64,000 nt of DNA from ZC4RG36 sp964652205. Lineage in GTDB: Bacteria > Chloroflexota > Anaerolineae > Aggregatilineales > Phototrophicaceae. Location of the stretch: assembly GCA_964652205.1 (NCBI GenBank), contig CAZZAO010000007.1:13484-77483 (forward strand). Reading direction: 5' to 3'. A program made the position numbers and the translations under genes. Positions 34,502-43,949 of this stretch are shown here, one piece after another. Every line of letters starts with the position of its first letter. The stretch's first letter is position 1. Under the pieces are notes generated by a model. That model had not been told where the DNA came from, did no database searches, and saw only the letters and a list, made by a program, of their open reading frames with translations.

Positions 34502-35752
34502 TCAATCAGGGGATGAAACTGGCGCGGGGATGCGCCGCAGCAGGACAAAGCCAAGCACTCCGGCGATCAGTGAGGCGCTGAGGATACCCAGTTTGGCGAC
34601 TTCGAGCAGGCTGCCGCTGCCCAGACCGAGCGCCGCGATCAGCAGCGACATCGTGAAGCCGATTCCCGCCAGACAGGCCGCGCCGACCAGATGCCCCCAG
34701 CGAAGCTGCTGCGGCAGCCGCGTGATCCCGCTTTTGATCGCCAGCCACGATACGCCGAGGATGCCGAGCGGCTTGCCGATGACCAGCCCGACGATCACGC
34801 CGAGCGCAACGGTCGCCGTTTCGCCTTGCAGGCTGTTCAGGGACAGGCTGATTCCAGCGTTGGCGAAGGCGAAGATCGGCATAATGGCGAAGGCAACCCA
34901 CGGCTGCAAGGCGTGTTCGAGTCGATGCAGCGGCGAGACGGGCGCGCCATCCGGCGGGGCAAGCGCCGCGCGAGCCGGCTGCCGCGCCGGGATAGTCAGC
35001 GCGATCAGCACGCCGGCCACTGTCGCGTGGATACCCGATTCGAGGAAGGCCAGCCAGACGATCAGGCCGAGGCCAAGATAGAAGGCCAGCCGACGGACGC
35101 CGAACCGGCTGCCGACCAGCATCAGCGCCAGCACAGCGACCGCGATGCCGAGCGCGACCAGGTTGACGCCGCTGGAGTAGAACAGCGCGATCACCACAAC
35201 CGCGATCAGATCATCGACGATGGCCGCCGCCGTGACAAAAATTTTCAACGCGAACGGGACACGGTCGCCGAGCAGAGCCAGCAGGCCGAGCGTGAAGGCG
35301 ATGTCGGTTGCCATCGGGATGCCCCAGCCCGGCGCGCCTGATCCGCCGTGGTTGAACAGGGCGTAGAGAATTGCCGGGACGACCGCGCCGCCCACCGCCG
35401 CGACAATGGGCAGCAGGGCCGCGCGGACGCTGGACAATTCGCCGATCAGCACTTCACGCTTGATTTCGAGGCCGACCAGCAGGAAGAAGATCGTCATCAG
35501 CCCGTCATTGATCCAGTGGAGCAGGCTGTAATGCAGGCTGAAACTGCCAATCGTCAGCCCGATTTCGGCATCCAACAGGCCATGATAGCCTTCAGCCAGC
35601 GCTGAATTGGCGAGCAGCAGCGCAATTACGGTGGCGGCAATCAGGACGACGCCGCCAGAGGCCGAATGGCGGGCGAAGTCCTGAAAAGGGCGCAGGAGCT
35701 TCGCAGCGGGCGTTTGCCGCCGAGTCTGATCGCGCGGGGTCAGTTGTTTCAT
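34502..35752 (-). CDS. nhaA: Na+/H+ antiporter NhaA
   Basis: The 416-residue protein matches NhaA through FFLLVGLEIKREVLIGEL, PMATDIAFTLGLLALLGDRV and TAAAIVDDLIAVVVIALFY, where the adjacent Asp pair carries ions. About eleven or twelve hydrophobic segments span the length. It exports sodium in exchange for protons and helps keep internal pH and salt balanced. The N-terminus has about 25 extra charged residues. The gene is followed on the same strand by the isomerase-like gene. Confidence 0.95.
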   Translation of the reverse strand: MKQLTPRDQTRRQTPAAKLLRPFQDFARHSASGGVVLIAATVIALLLANSALAEGYHGLLDAEIGLTIGSFSLHYSLLHWINDGLMTIFFLLVGLEIKREVLIGELSSVRAALLPIVAAVGGAVVPAILYALFNHGGSGAPGWGIPMATDIAFTLGLLALLGDRVPFALKIFVTAAAIVDDLIAVVVIALFYSSGVNLVALGIAVAVLALMLVGSRFGVRRLAFYLGLGLIVWLAFLESGIHATVAGVLIALTIPARQPARAALAPPDGAPVSPLHRLEHALQPWVAFAIMPIFAFANAGISLSLNSLQGETATVALGVIVGLVIGKPLGILGVSWLAIKSGITRLPQQLRWGHLVGAACLAGIGFTMSLLIAALGLGSGSLLEVAKLGILSASLIAGVLGFVLLRRIPAPVSSPD

Positions 35753-35951
35753 GGTGGTTTTCGCGTCTGGTCGCAGGCCGGATAGCGCATTGTAACGGGA
35801 AGTGGGCGTAAATAAGCATTAAATTCGTCTACAGGTCGAATTAAGGCGCGCCAGTGAATTAAGGATCACGGCTGGGAGTCTGGCGAAAGAGCGGATGGAC
35901 ATTCCATCGCTTCTTCAGCCGTCATCCGCCAGTAGCGCGCGAAATATTCGA

Positions 35952-35957
35952 TATAAT
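35952..35957 (+). promoter_or_regulatory. TATAAT -10 box of a probably leaderless gene
   Basis: A perfect TATAAT ends 6 bases before the ATG at 35964, so the start point would coincide with the start codon. No Shine-Dalgarno sequence is seen and no -35 box is obvious. Confidence 0.5.
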
Positions 35958-35963
35958 GACAGC

Positions 35964-37196
35964 ATGGAGCGCCGAGCCGACGTCTACACCGACTGGACAG
36001 CCGAGCCGTTCGATGTCTCTGATGAGCATCGAACGGAAGACCGGGCCTGTCGCCATTTGTGGTCGGTGCTGCTCATGCTGATCGGCGTGCTGGTCGGCGG
36101 CGCGGCAGTCGGCGCGGTGGTCTTCGGTCGGACACAGCCGCCGAACGAAAACCTCAGCTTCATCAGCCAGCAGGGTAATCAGCCGAGCCGCCTTGACGCG
36201 CTCGATCTTACCCACAGTTTTGCCTTGAATATGACCGGCTTTAAGGTCGGGGAAGAGGGTCAGGCGTGGTCGCCTGACGGCCAGCGGCTGACTTTTGTCT
36301 CGTCGCGCGATGCGGATCGCAACCTCTATCTGCTGAACGTCGAGGCGCGGACGACGCAGAAGGTTTCCGACCTGCCTGTCGCCCTGCACGATACGCCGAG
36401 CTGGTCGCCCGACGGCCAGCGGATCGCCTTCGAGGTTGAGCAGGACGGCGACCTGAACCTTGCGATAGCCAATATTGCCGACAGCACGCTCGAAATGCTG
36501 GCCGTCTCGCCGGAGCCGGATCGTTCGCCCGTCTGGTCGCCCGACGGCCAGCAGATCGCTTTCGTCTCGTGGCACAGCGGCAATGCCGAAATCTATCTGG
36601 CCGACCTGTCATGCGGCGGCCTGTGCGCCGACCCGGTCAACATCACCCATAGTCACGGCTCGGATGCCTATCCGTCATGGTCGCCCGACGGCCAGTGGAT
36701 TGCTTTTCTCAGCGACCGGGATGGCTACCGCGAGTTGTACGCGATGGACGCGGCCTGTGATTCCGGGGCGGTGAACTGTAATCGGCGCGTCCGCCGGCTG
36801 ACCAGCGAGCGCAGCAAGACCAACGATCAGGTCTGGGATACGCCCGTCTGGTCGCCCGACAGCCGCAGGCTCGCCTTCCTGTCGAATGCCGACGACACGA
36901 CAGTGCAGATCAAGCTGATCGACGTGATCGCGGCCAAAGCCAGCGCGATCTGCTGCGCTACTCCCCGCCAGTTGACCTTCGGCCCGTGGCATAACACCAA
37001 CGTCGTCTGGTCGGCGGATGGCCGCCAACTGGCCTTCACCTCGGATAGAAACGGCAACTGGGACATCTACCTGATGAACGACGACGGCAGTCAACTTCGT
37101 CAGGTGACGTCGTCGCCCGCTGATGAGTACGCGCCGGGCTGGATGCCGCAGTTCCCGCCCCAGAGCCTGACGACCGCGCTGCAATCGCTCCGATGA
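35964..37196 (+). CDS. Membrane-anchored PD40 (TolB-like) beta-propeller protein
   Basis: About 410 residues: cytoplasmic N-terminus, one transmembrane helix (about 35-55, LLMLIGVLVGGAAVGAVVFG), then at least six PD40 blades with the repeated WSPDGQ core (QAWSPDGQRLTFVSSRDADR, PSWSPDGQRIAFEVEQDGDL and others). The blades are nearly repeated at DNA level (TGGTCGCCCGACGGCCAG). PD40 propellers usually bind proteins or peptides outside the membrane. The ATG at 35964 follows a TATAAT box closely. The stop overlaps the start of a second propeller gene (ATGA). Confidence 0.85.
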   Translation: MERRADVYTDWTAEPFDVSDEHRTEDRACRHLWSVLLMLIGVLVGGAAVGAVVFGRTQPPNENLSFISQQGNQPSRLDALDLTHSFALNMTGFKVGEEGQAWSPDGQRLTFVSSRDADRNLYLLNVEARTTQKVSDLPVALHDTPSWSPDGQRIAFEVEQDGDLNLAIANIADSTLEMLAVSPEPDRSPVWSPDGQQIAFVSWHSGNAEIYLADLSCGGLCADPVNITHSHGSDAYPSWSPDGQWIAFLSDRDGYRELYAMDAACDSGAVNCNRRVRRLTSERSKTNDQVWDTPVWSPDSRRLAFLSNADDTTVQIKLIDVIAAKASAICCATPRQLTFGPWHNTNVVWSADGRQLAFTSDRNGNWDIYLMNDDGSQLRQVTSSPADEYAPGWMPQFPPQSLTTALQSLR

Positions 37197-38305
37197 CGCC
37201 TCAGCGCGATTCGGTCGCGCGCCGGTTGATCGCACATGCCGCGCCGATTCTGCTGCTGTTGGCGCTGCTGATGACGCTGATAATCTCGGCCAGCCCTGCG
37301 CTGCCGTCGGCGGGCGAGCTTGCTTTTTACTCCCACCGGCGCGGCTACTATCAGATTTCGGTGATCGACGTGGCGACGCGCCACGACGTCGGGCTGATGC
37401 GGACGCGGGCTGACGATTATATGCCCGCATGGTCGCCAGACGGCCAGCAGATCGCCTTTATTTCGACGCGCGACGGCAACCCCGAAGTCTACCTCGCGCA
37501 GGCCGATGGCAGTCAGCCGCGCCGCCTGACCTTCGACCGCGACCGCGAGTCGCGCCCGGTCTGGTCGCCCGATGGCCGCCATCTGGCCTTCGAGTCGATT
37601 CTCGACGGCGTCCGCAGCATTTACGTCATGGATGTCGCCACGCGGGGGCGCGTCCGCGTCGTGCAGGGGACAGGTATTCCCGGCGCGCGCCCGATCTGGT
37701 CGCCCGATGGTCAGCAGATCGCCTATTACGGCGTGGTCGTCGACGCGCCGGAACTGTTTGTCGCGCCGCTCGGCAACCGCATCGTCGGGCGCAAGCTGAC
37801 CGACAATGGCGTAGGCGACTGGGAACCGGCGTGGTCGCCGGATAGCCGCTGGCTGGCCTACTACGCCAATCCCGATGCCAACGTCGATCTGTACGCCCTG
37901 CGCCTCGACAGCGGCGTAGTGACGCGCCTGACCTTCTACCTCAGCCGCGAGTGGCTGCCGGTCTGGTCGCCAGATGGCCGCTCGATGGCGCTGCTGTCTG
38001 ACCGCGACGGCGCGGCCTCGTTCTACTGGATGGACGCAACCTGTATCGAGGCTGGAACGCCATGCAGCGGCGAAACCTTCCCGCTCAGCGGGCTGGCTGC
38101 CGCCCTCGAAGAACCGCCCGTCTGGTCGTCGGACAGCATTCATCTGGCCTATTCGCGCCTGCGGACGCGCGGCGGGGCGCTCGAGATTGACGTGGTCGAT
38201 ACGCGCTGCGCTCGTGACGGGATGCCCTGCGCCGACAGCACTGTTCGCCTGACGACGACCGATCCGACGGCGCGCGGCCCCGCCTGGCGGCCCGTCCTGC
38301 CCTGA
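37193..38305 (+). CDS. Membrane-anchored PD40 beta-propeller protein
   Basis: The 370-residue protein has a hydrophobic N-terminal anchor (APILLLLALLMTLIISASPA) and six or more PD40 blades (PAWSPDGQQIAFISTRDGNP, PVWSPDGRHLAFESILDGVR, PIWSPDGQQIAYYGVVVDAP). It is translationally coupled to the preceding propeller gene by a 4-base overlap and is clearly a relative. The two products may form one surface complex. No enzymatic motif is visible. Confidence 0.85.
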   Translation: MTPQRDSVARRLIAHAAPILLLLALLMTLIISASPALPSAGELAFYSHRRGYYQISVIDVATRHDVGLMRTRADDYMPAWSPDGQQIAFISTRDGNPEVYLAQADGSQPRRLTFDRDRESRPVWSPDGRHLAFESILDGVRSIYVMDVATRGRVRVVQGTGIPGARPIWSPDGQQIAYYGVVVDAPELFVAPLGNRIVGRKLTDNGVGDWEPAWSPDSRWLAYYANPDANVDLYALRLDSGVVTRLTFYLSREWLPVWSPDGRSMALLSDRDGAASFYWMDATCIEAGTPCSGETFPLSGLAAALEEPPVWSSDSIHLAYSRLRTRGGALEIDVVDTRCARDGMPCADSTVRLTTTDPTARGPAWRPVLP

Positions 38306-38381
38306 TCGCAGCCGTTCATCGGCGCTCCTCTTTTTCTCAGTTCCCGGCTCACAGAGTTCTTTCTTCTTCGTGTTCCGGCGC

Positions 38382-38387
38382 TATAAT
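38382..38387 (+). promoter_or_regulatory. TATAAT -10 box upstream of the phosphoglycerate mutase gene
   Basis: A perfect -10 hexamer lies 38 bases before the mutase ATG. The -35 region is a weak TTCTTT-like run, so the call rests on the -10 box. Confidence 0.4.
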
Positions 38388-38424
38388 GTCCGGCGTTATA
38401 GCCGTCAAGAGGAAAGGAAACAGC

Positions 38425-39051
38425 ATGGCACAGGGTACGCTGATTCTGGTGCGGCACGGCCAATCCCAATGGAATCTCGAAAATCGTTTCACCGGCTGGG
38501 TTGATGTCCCGTTGTCCCCGGTCGGCGAGCAAGAGGCGCGCCGGGCGGGCGAGCTGCTGCGCGGCTACCGCTTCGATCATGCTTTCACGTCGGCGCTCAA
38601 GCGCGCGCAGGAGACGCTGCGCGTGATCCTCGAAACTATCGGCCAGACGAATGTGCCGGTTGACCGCGATCAGGCGCTTAACGAGCGGATGTATGGCGAT
38701 CTTCAGGGACTGAATAAGGACGAAACCGCGCAGAAATTCGGCGCGGAGCAGGTGCATATCTGGCGTCGCAGCTACGACGTGCCGCCGCCCGGCGGCGAGA
38801 GCCTGAAGATGACCGGCGAGCGCGTGCTGCCGTACTATCACCAGCATATCGAGCCGCTGGTGCTGGCTGGCAAGACGGTGCTGGTCGCGGCTCACGGCAA
38901 CAGCCTGCGCTCGCTCGTCATGTACCTTGAGAACATCTCCGAGGCCGAGATTCCTAACCTCAACATCCCGACCGGCATCCCGATGCGCTACGTCCTCGAC
39001 AGCAGCGGCAAAGTGCTGGAGAGCGGCTACCTCGGCGAGCAGCCCGCCTGA
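38425..39051 (+). CDS. gpmA: 2,3-bisphosphoglycerate-dependent phosphoglycerate mutase
   Basis: About 208 residues. The catalytic His motif LVRHGQSQWNLENRFTGWVD, ALKRAQETLRVIL, NERMYGDLQGLNKDE and the second His in VLVAAHGNSLRSL identify the cofactor-dependent mutase. It interconverts 3- and 2-phosphoglycerate in glycolysis. GAGGAAAGG precedes the ATG at 38425. It stands next to the glycogen genes, which suits a shared role in carbon storage and use, though it has its own upstream region. Confidence 0.94.
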   Translation: MAQGTLILVRHGQSQWNLENRFTGWVDVPLSPVGEQEARRAGELLRGYRFDHAFTSALKRAQETLRVILETIGQTNVPVDRDQALNERMYGDLQGLNKDETAQKFGAEQVHIWRRSYDVPPPGGESLKMTGERVLPYYHQHIEPLVLAGKTVLVAAHGNSLRSLVMYLENISEAEIPNLNIPTGIPMRYVLDSSGKVLESGYLGEQPA

Positions 39052-39243
39052 ACTCCCTGGATCGCTGTTTACACCGTTGTCACTGTCGCGTCGATGACAG
39101 CGAGCGCTTCATTCCTGATCCGTGGCGGAGAGGGTGAAGTGAGTGTCATGCTGAATGAACCTTGAGCGGATTGAGTTGCTACTGGCATCTGCAAACCGAT
39201 ACAATCTGGGCATAGTCACAGCCCGCAATCGAAAGAGGCCCGC

Positions 39244-40968
39244 GTGTCACCGATAGGAGCCTTCACGTTCGTACTCCACAGCCACCTTCCTTATGCGCGT
39301 CTGGCAGGGCGCTGGCCGCATGGTGAGGAGTGGATTCACGAGGCCGCGACCGAGACTTATATCCCGCTCCTTCAGGTCCTCAATGACCTTCAGACCGAGG
39401 GCGTCCCCTATCACATCACGCTCGGCATCACGCCGATTCTGGCCGAGCAGTTGGCCGATGCCGACGTGCTCGACCACCTCGACCAGTATCTTGACGACCG
39501 GATTGCGTCGGCGAAGCTCGACATGGTCTATTTCGAGGCTGAAAAGACAGCCGACAGGCATCTGCGCTATCTGGCCGAGTGGTATCTGAGCTGGTATACG
39601 AAGATCAAGCAGGATTTTGACAGCCGCTTCAATCGTGACCTGATCGGCGCGTTTCGCCAGCTTCAGGACGCCGGGCTGATCGAAATCACGACCTGCGCGG
39701 CGACGCACGGCTATCTGCCGCTGCTGGCGCGCGATAGCTCGATCAACGGTCAGCTCAAGACGGGTGTCGCCAGCTACGAGCGCCTGTTTGGCCGCGCGCC
39801 GACCGGCATCTGGCTGCCGGAGTGTGCCTATCGCCCGGCCTACATCCTCGACGATGGGCAGGTGCGGCCCGGCCTCGAATACTGGCTGGGGCAGAACGGC
39901 CTCAAGGTCTTTTTCAGCGAGACGCATACCATCACCGGCGGCCAGCCAGTCGGCGTGGCGGCAGGCGATGTCGTTGGGCCGTATGGCGATATCAGGCGGC
40001 GCTATGTCATCCCGCCGGCGCAGGTCTTGCCGGAGCGCCCGGCGACGACCTTCCATCCCTATTACGTCAGCGACACGACCGACGGCCCCAACGCCGCCCA
40101 GCATTCCGGCGTGGCGGTCATTGGCCGCAACGTCCGCGTCGGCCAGCAGGTCTGGAGCGCCGATTGGGGCTACCCCGGCGACTTCGACTACCGCGAGTTC
40201 CACCGCAAGGCCGGAACCAGCGGCATTCAATACTGGCGCGTGACCGGCTCCAAGACCGAGCTGGCCTTCAAGGATTATTACCACCCCGACTGGGCGGCCT
40301 ATAAGGTTGACCAGCACGCCGAGCATTTCGCCCACCTGGTCGGCGACCAGATTCGCAACTTTAACAACCAGACCGGCGAGTATGGCCTGATCGCCGCCAA
40401 CTATGATACCGAGTTATTTGGTCACTGGTGGTTCGAGGGGATTTCGTGGCTCGGTAAGGTGCTGCGTCACCTCGCCAGCAATCCCGATGTCGAGCTGACC
40501 TCGGCCACGCGCTTCATCACGCAGCATCCGCCGCAGGAAGTCCTCAGTATCCCGGAAAGCTCGTGGGGCGCGGGGGGGACGCATTTCGTCTGGGACAACG
40601 CCGAGACTCACTGGATGTGGGAGCCGATTCACGAGGCCGAGCGCCGGATGGAAGCGCTGGCGAACGCCATGCCCCACCCGACGGCGGACGAGCAGGCCGT
40701 GCTGGCGCAGGCCGCGCGCGAGCTGCTGCTGCTCGAAAGCTCGGACTGGCCGTTTCTGGTCACGACCGGGCAGGCGCGCGAGTACGCCATCCAGCGCTTC
40801 AGCCAGCACATCGAGCGCTTCAACCGGCTCGCGGCCAGCCTTGAAACCGGCGCGCCCGACAGCGGCTATGCCCGTGAGTTGTGGGAGCAGGACAAGATTT
40901 TCCCGGACATCGACTATCGCTGGTTTGCCACGCCGACGCCGGTCACGACCGAAGCGCCGCGCAACTAA
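39244..40968 (+). CDS. GH57 family 1,4-alpha-glucan branching enzyme-like protein
   Basis: The 574-residue protein has the GH57 landmarks FVLHSHLPYARLAGRWPHGE, THGYLPLL, the nucleophile Glu in GIWLPECAYRPAYILDDG and the acid in NYDTELFGHWWFEG. A helical C-terminal part (about 400-560) is typical of GH57 branching enzymes. It should transfer alpha-1,4 chains to create alpha-1,6 branches in glycogen. Start is GTG. The next genes are glgA and glgC, so a glycogen operon is likely. Confidence 0.9.
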   Translation: MSPIGAFTFVLHSHLPYARLAGRWPHGEEWIHEAATETYIPLLQVLNDLQTEGVPYHITLGITPILAEQLADADVLDHLDQYLDDRIASAKLDMVYFEAEKTADRHLRYLAEWYLSWYTKIKQDFDSRFNRDLIGAFRQLQDAGLIEITTCAATHGYLPLLARDSSINGQLKTGVASYERLFGRAPTGIWLPECAYRPAYILDDGQVRPGLEYWLGQNGLKVFFSETHTITGGQPVGVAAGDVVGPYGDIRRRYVIPPAQVLPERPATTFHPYYVSDTTDGPNAAQHSGVAVIGRNVRVGQQVWSADWGYPGDFDYREFHRKAGTSGIQYWRVTGSKTELAFKDYYHPDWAAYKVDQHAEHFAHLVGDQIRNFNNQTGEYGLIAANYDTELFGHWWFEGISWLGKVLRHLASNPDVELTSATRFITQHPPQEVLSIPESSWGAGGTHFVWDNAETHWMWEPIHEAERRMEALANAMPHPTADEQAVLAQAARELLLLESSDWPFLVTTGQAREYAIQRFSQHIERFNRLAASLETGAPDSGYARELWEQDKIFPDIDYRWFATPTPVTTEAPRN

Positions 40969-41047
40969 CTATCGGCTGCCTTAACTCCATGCGCTGGCTG
41001 TCGGTGCAGCGGCCCGGAATGCATCGACCTGACTGAGGAGCGCGAAA

Positions 41048-42526
41048 TTGACGAATGTTCTGCTTGTCACCGCCGAAGCCGACCCGTTTGCGAAAGTTGG
41101 CGGGCTGGCGGATGTCGCGGGGTCGCTGCCGAGAGCGCTCGTCCGCGCTGGCGTTGACGCCCGCGTGCTGATGCCGGGCTATGGCTTTATCGACAGTGAC
41201 CGCTTTCAGATCACGTCGCTGTTTCGCTTCCCGCTGGCGCGCACCATCGGCACGACCGAAGTGGAAGTGCTGACGACGCAGCATAACGGCGTGACGTTTT
41301 ACTTCCTGCGCGGCGCGGGCTACTTCGGCGTGGAAGCGCAGGTCTACGACATTCTCGACTGGAAGAACGACGTCCCGCGCTACCTCTTCTTCTGTCAGGC
41401 AGCGCTGGCCTTCGCCGAGCAGATGCAGGCGCGCGAGGGCTGGTTCCCGGATGTCTTTCACGTCAACGACTGGCATACCGGGCTGATCCCGTTTCTGATT
41501 GAGACGCGCCGCGACGAGCCGCAGTGGTCGGCGGTCGGCTCGATGCTGACGATTCATAATATGGCCTATCAGGGATGGGACATCGGCGGCTGGGTCTGGG
41601 AGCTGGGCATTCCAGCGCGCGCCGACCCTGAGCTGGTCGCCCGCAGCCTGACCGATAACGCGCTCGCCATCGGCATCATGTACAGCGATGTCATCACAAC
41701 CGTCAGCCCGCGTTATGCCACCGAGATTCAGTATCCGTTTATGGGCTATGGCCTCGATCCGCTGATCCTCGCCCGGATCATGGATGTCCACGGCATCCTC
41801 AACGGCATGGACGTCGAACTGTGGAACCCGGAAACCGATCCGATGCTGGTCGCTAATTTCAGCATCGAGACGGCGGCGGAGAAGCGCATCCTCAACAAGC
41901 GCCAGCTTCAGGCGGATTCTGGCCTTGAAGTCAATGACAGCATCCCGCTTATCGGGCTGGTCAGCCGCCTGGTCTACCAGAAAGGGATTGACATCGCCCT
42001 GCCAGCGCTGCGCCGCCTGCTGCTCGAAGAAGATGTCCAGTTCGTCGCCCTCGGCACGGGTGAGCCAGCGCTCAACGATCTGCTGCTGCGCCTCGGCCAG
42101 GACTTCCACTGGCGGGCAGCGACCTTCCTCGGCTACAACGCCACTGTTGCCCAGCGTATCTACGCGGGAGTCGATCTGTTCCTGATGCCAAGTCGCTACG
42201 AGCCGTGCGGCGTCGGCCAGATGATCGCCATGCGCTACGGGGCGCTGCCGCTCGTCCGTGAGACCGGTGGGCTGGCGGACACGGTCGAAAACTACGACAA
42301 TGATAGGGGCGAGCGCGGCACTGGCTTTTCCTTCCTCTGGGAAGAATCTGACGCCGTTCTGAACACGCTCCGGTGGGCGCTGCAAACCTATCGGCAGCGA
42401 CCTGAAGCGTGGCGGCGAATGCAGCAGCGCGCCATGCAGATGGATTTCAGTTGGGATAACAGCGCACGGCAGTACATCGATCACTACAGCCGTATCCAAA
42501 CTAGACGGAAAGGTCAGCTTATATGA
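41048..42526 (+). CDS. glgA: Glycogen synthase
   Basis: The 492-residue GT5 enzyme shows the ADP-glucose site KVGGLADVAGSLPRALVRAG near the N-terminus. It also has VFHVNDWHTGLIPFLI, IGLVSRLVYQKGIDIALPAL and SRYEPCGVGQMIAMRYGALP followed by RETGGLADTV. It elongates alpha-1,4-glucan from ADP-glucose. Start is TTG with GAGGAG upstream. Its stop overlaps the glgC ATG, so both are coupled. Confidence 0.95.
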   Translation: MTNVLLVTAEADPFAKVGGLADVAGSLPRALVRAGVDARVLMPGYGFIDSDRFQITSLFRFPLARTIGTTEVEVLTTQHNGVTFYFLRGAGYFGVEAQVYDILDWKNDVPRYLFFCQAALAFAEQMQAREGWFPDVFHVNDWHTGLIPFLIETRRDEPQWSAVGSMLTIHNMAYQGWDIGGWVWELGIPARADPELVARSLTDNALAIGIMYSDVITTVSPRYATEIQYPFMGYGLDPLILARIMDVHGILNGMDVELWNPETDPMLVANFSIETAAEKRILNKRQLQADSGLEVNDSIPLIGLVSRLVYQKGIDIALPALRRLLLEEDVQFVALGTGEPALNDLLLRLGQDFHWRAATFLGYNATVAQRIYAGVDLFLMPSRYEPCGVGQMIAMRYGALPLVRETGGLADTVENYDNDRGERGTGFSFLWEESDAVLNTLRWALQTYRQRPEAWRRMQQRAMQMDFSWDNSARQYIDHYSRIQTRRKGQLI

Positions 42527-43782
42527 AGGTCAAAGCGGTTATTCTGGCAGGGGGTGAAGGGACACGACTGGCGACGCTCACGGCCAAACGCGCCAAACCA
42601 GCGGTTCCGTTCGCCGGGAAATATCGCATTATCGACTTTACGCTGAGCAACTGCGTCAATTCCGGCATCTTCGACGTGCTGATTCTGACGCAGTATCGCC
42701 CGCACAGCCTCAACGACCACATCGGGCGCGGGCGTCCGTGGGACCTCGACCGGTCGTTTACCGGCGGCGTGATGATCTTGCAGCCATATAAGGGCCGCTT
42801 CGATACCGACTGGTATGCCGGAACTGCCGATGCCGTCCGCCAGAACCTGAATTTTGTCCGCCGTGGCCGTCCCGATTACGTCCTGATTCTGTCCGGCGAC
42901 CATATTTACGAGATGGACTACGACGTGCTGGTGCAGTTCCATCTCGAAAACAAGGCGGATGCGACGATCTGCACGATCCGCGTGCCGATGGACGAGGCCA
43001 GTCGCTACGGTATCCTCGATGTCAACGACGATTACAGCGTCCGCAACTTCCTCGAAAAACCGGCTAACCCGCCCGGCAACCTCGCCAGCATGGGCGTCTA
43101 CATCTTCAGTTACCCGGTGTTGGAGCGGATGCTCAATGCAGCGCCGGATGGCGAGCTGAACGATGACTTCGGCCACCATATCATTCCCCGGATGATTAAA
43201 GAGGGCCAGCGCGTTTTCGCCTATCCCTACGGCGGCTACTGGATCGACGTCGGGACGGTCGATGCGTTCTGGGAAGCGCACATGGATCTGCTGGCGTCGC
43301 CGCCGTCGCTCAATCTGAATGACCGCACCTGGGTCATTCACACCCTGAGCGAGGAGCGGCCCCCGGTTCACATCCATACTGGCGCGACCGTCCGTAACAG
43401 CCTGATTACCGATGGCACGGTGATCGCCGAGGGCGCGCTGGTCGAGCGCTCGGTGCTTTCGCCTGGCGTCTACGTCGGGCCGGGAGCGGTCGTCCGCGAG
43501 TCCGTCATCCTGACCGATGCCTACATCGAAGCAGGGGCGACCGTCGAGCGCTGTATCCTCGATAAGATCACGGTCGTCGGCCATAACGCCCACGTCGGCA
43601 GCGTACAGGATGTCGGCGAGCTGGGGATTACCTGCGTCGGCAAGAACACCCACATCCCGGCGGGCTACACCATCGGCCACAGTTCAGTCCTCGGCACTGA
43701 CCTGCGGATTGAGGACTTCAGCAAGTATCAGGACAAGATCGTTCCGCCGAACACCCGCATCGGCTATACGTCGAAGAAGTAG
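42523..43782 (+). CDS. glgC: Glucose-1-phosphate adenylyltransferase
   Basis: The 419-residue protein begins with ILAGGEGTRLATLTAKRAKP (nucleotide-binding loop) and has GKYRIIDFTLSNCVNSGI, SGDHIYEMDYDVLVQFH, FLEKPANPPGNLASMGVYIF and a C-terminal left-handed beta-helix (hexapeptide repeats, about 290-400). It makes ADP-glucose, the donor for GlgA, and is normally the allosteric control point. It overlaps glgA by 4 bases. Confidence 0.95.
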   Translation: MKVKAVILAGGEGTRLATLTAKRAKPAVPFAGKYRIIDFTLSNCVNSGIFDVLILTQYRPHSLNDHIGRGRPWDLDRSFTGGVMILQPYKGRFDTDWYAGTADAVRQNLNFVRRGRPDYVLILSGDHIYEMDYDVLVQFHLENKADATICTIRVPMDEASRYGILDVNDDYSVRNFLEKPANPPGNLASMGVYIFSYPVLERMLNAAPDGELNDDFGHHIIPRMIKEGQRVFAYPYGGYWIDVGTVDAFWEAHMDLLASPPSLNLNDRTWVIHTLSEERPPVHIHTGATVRNSLITDGTVIAEGALVERSVLSPGVYVGPGAVVRESVILTDAYIEAGATVERCILDKITVVGHNAHVGSVQDVGELGITCVGKNTHIPAGYTIGHSSVLGTDLRIEDFSKYQDKIVPPNTRIGYTSKK

Positions 43783-43790
43783 TCGCTAAC

Positions 43791-43828
43791 TCCTCACCCC
43801 GGCCCCTCACCCTCCGGGAGAGGGGCAA
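43791..43828. repeat. Dispersed GC-rich palindromic repeat
   Basis: TCCTCACCCCGGCCCCTCAC is followed by a short CCTCC/GGGAG stem and GAGGGGC. It lies just after glgC. Confidence 0.6.
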
Positions 43829-43872
43829 GCGCGGGGGCTTGATGTATCATGCCTGCGCTCAAATAAGGGACG

Positions 43873-43909
43873 AAAAAATGACCACTCTATTTAGGGTGGT
43901 CATTTTTTT
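43873..43909. terminator. Bidirectional rho-independent terminator
   Basis: AAAAAATGACCAC and GTGGTCATTTTTT pair in a 13-base stem with A and T runs on either side. It sits between the convergent glgC and CBM48 genes and can end transcription from both. Confidence 0.9.
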
Positions 43910-43949
43910 CAGCTTTGCCTCGCCAGGAGGCTCAGAGGTCAGCGCGATT

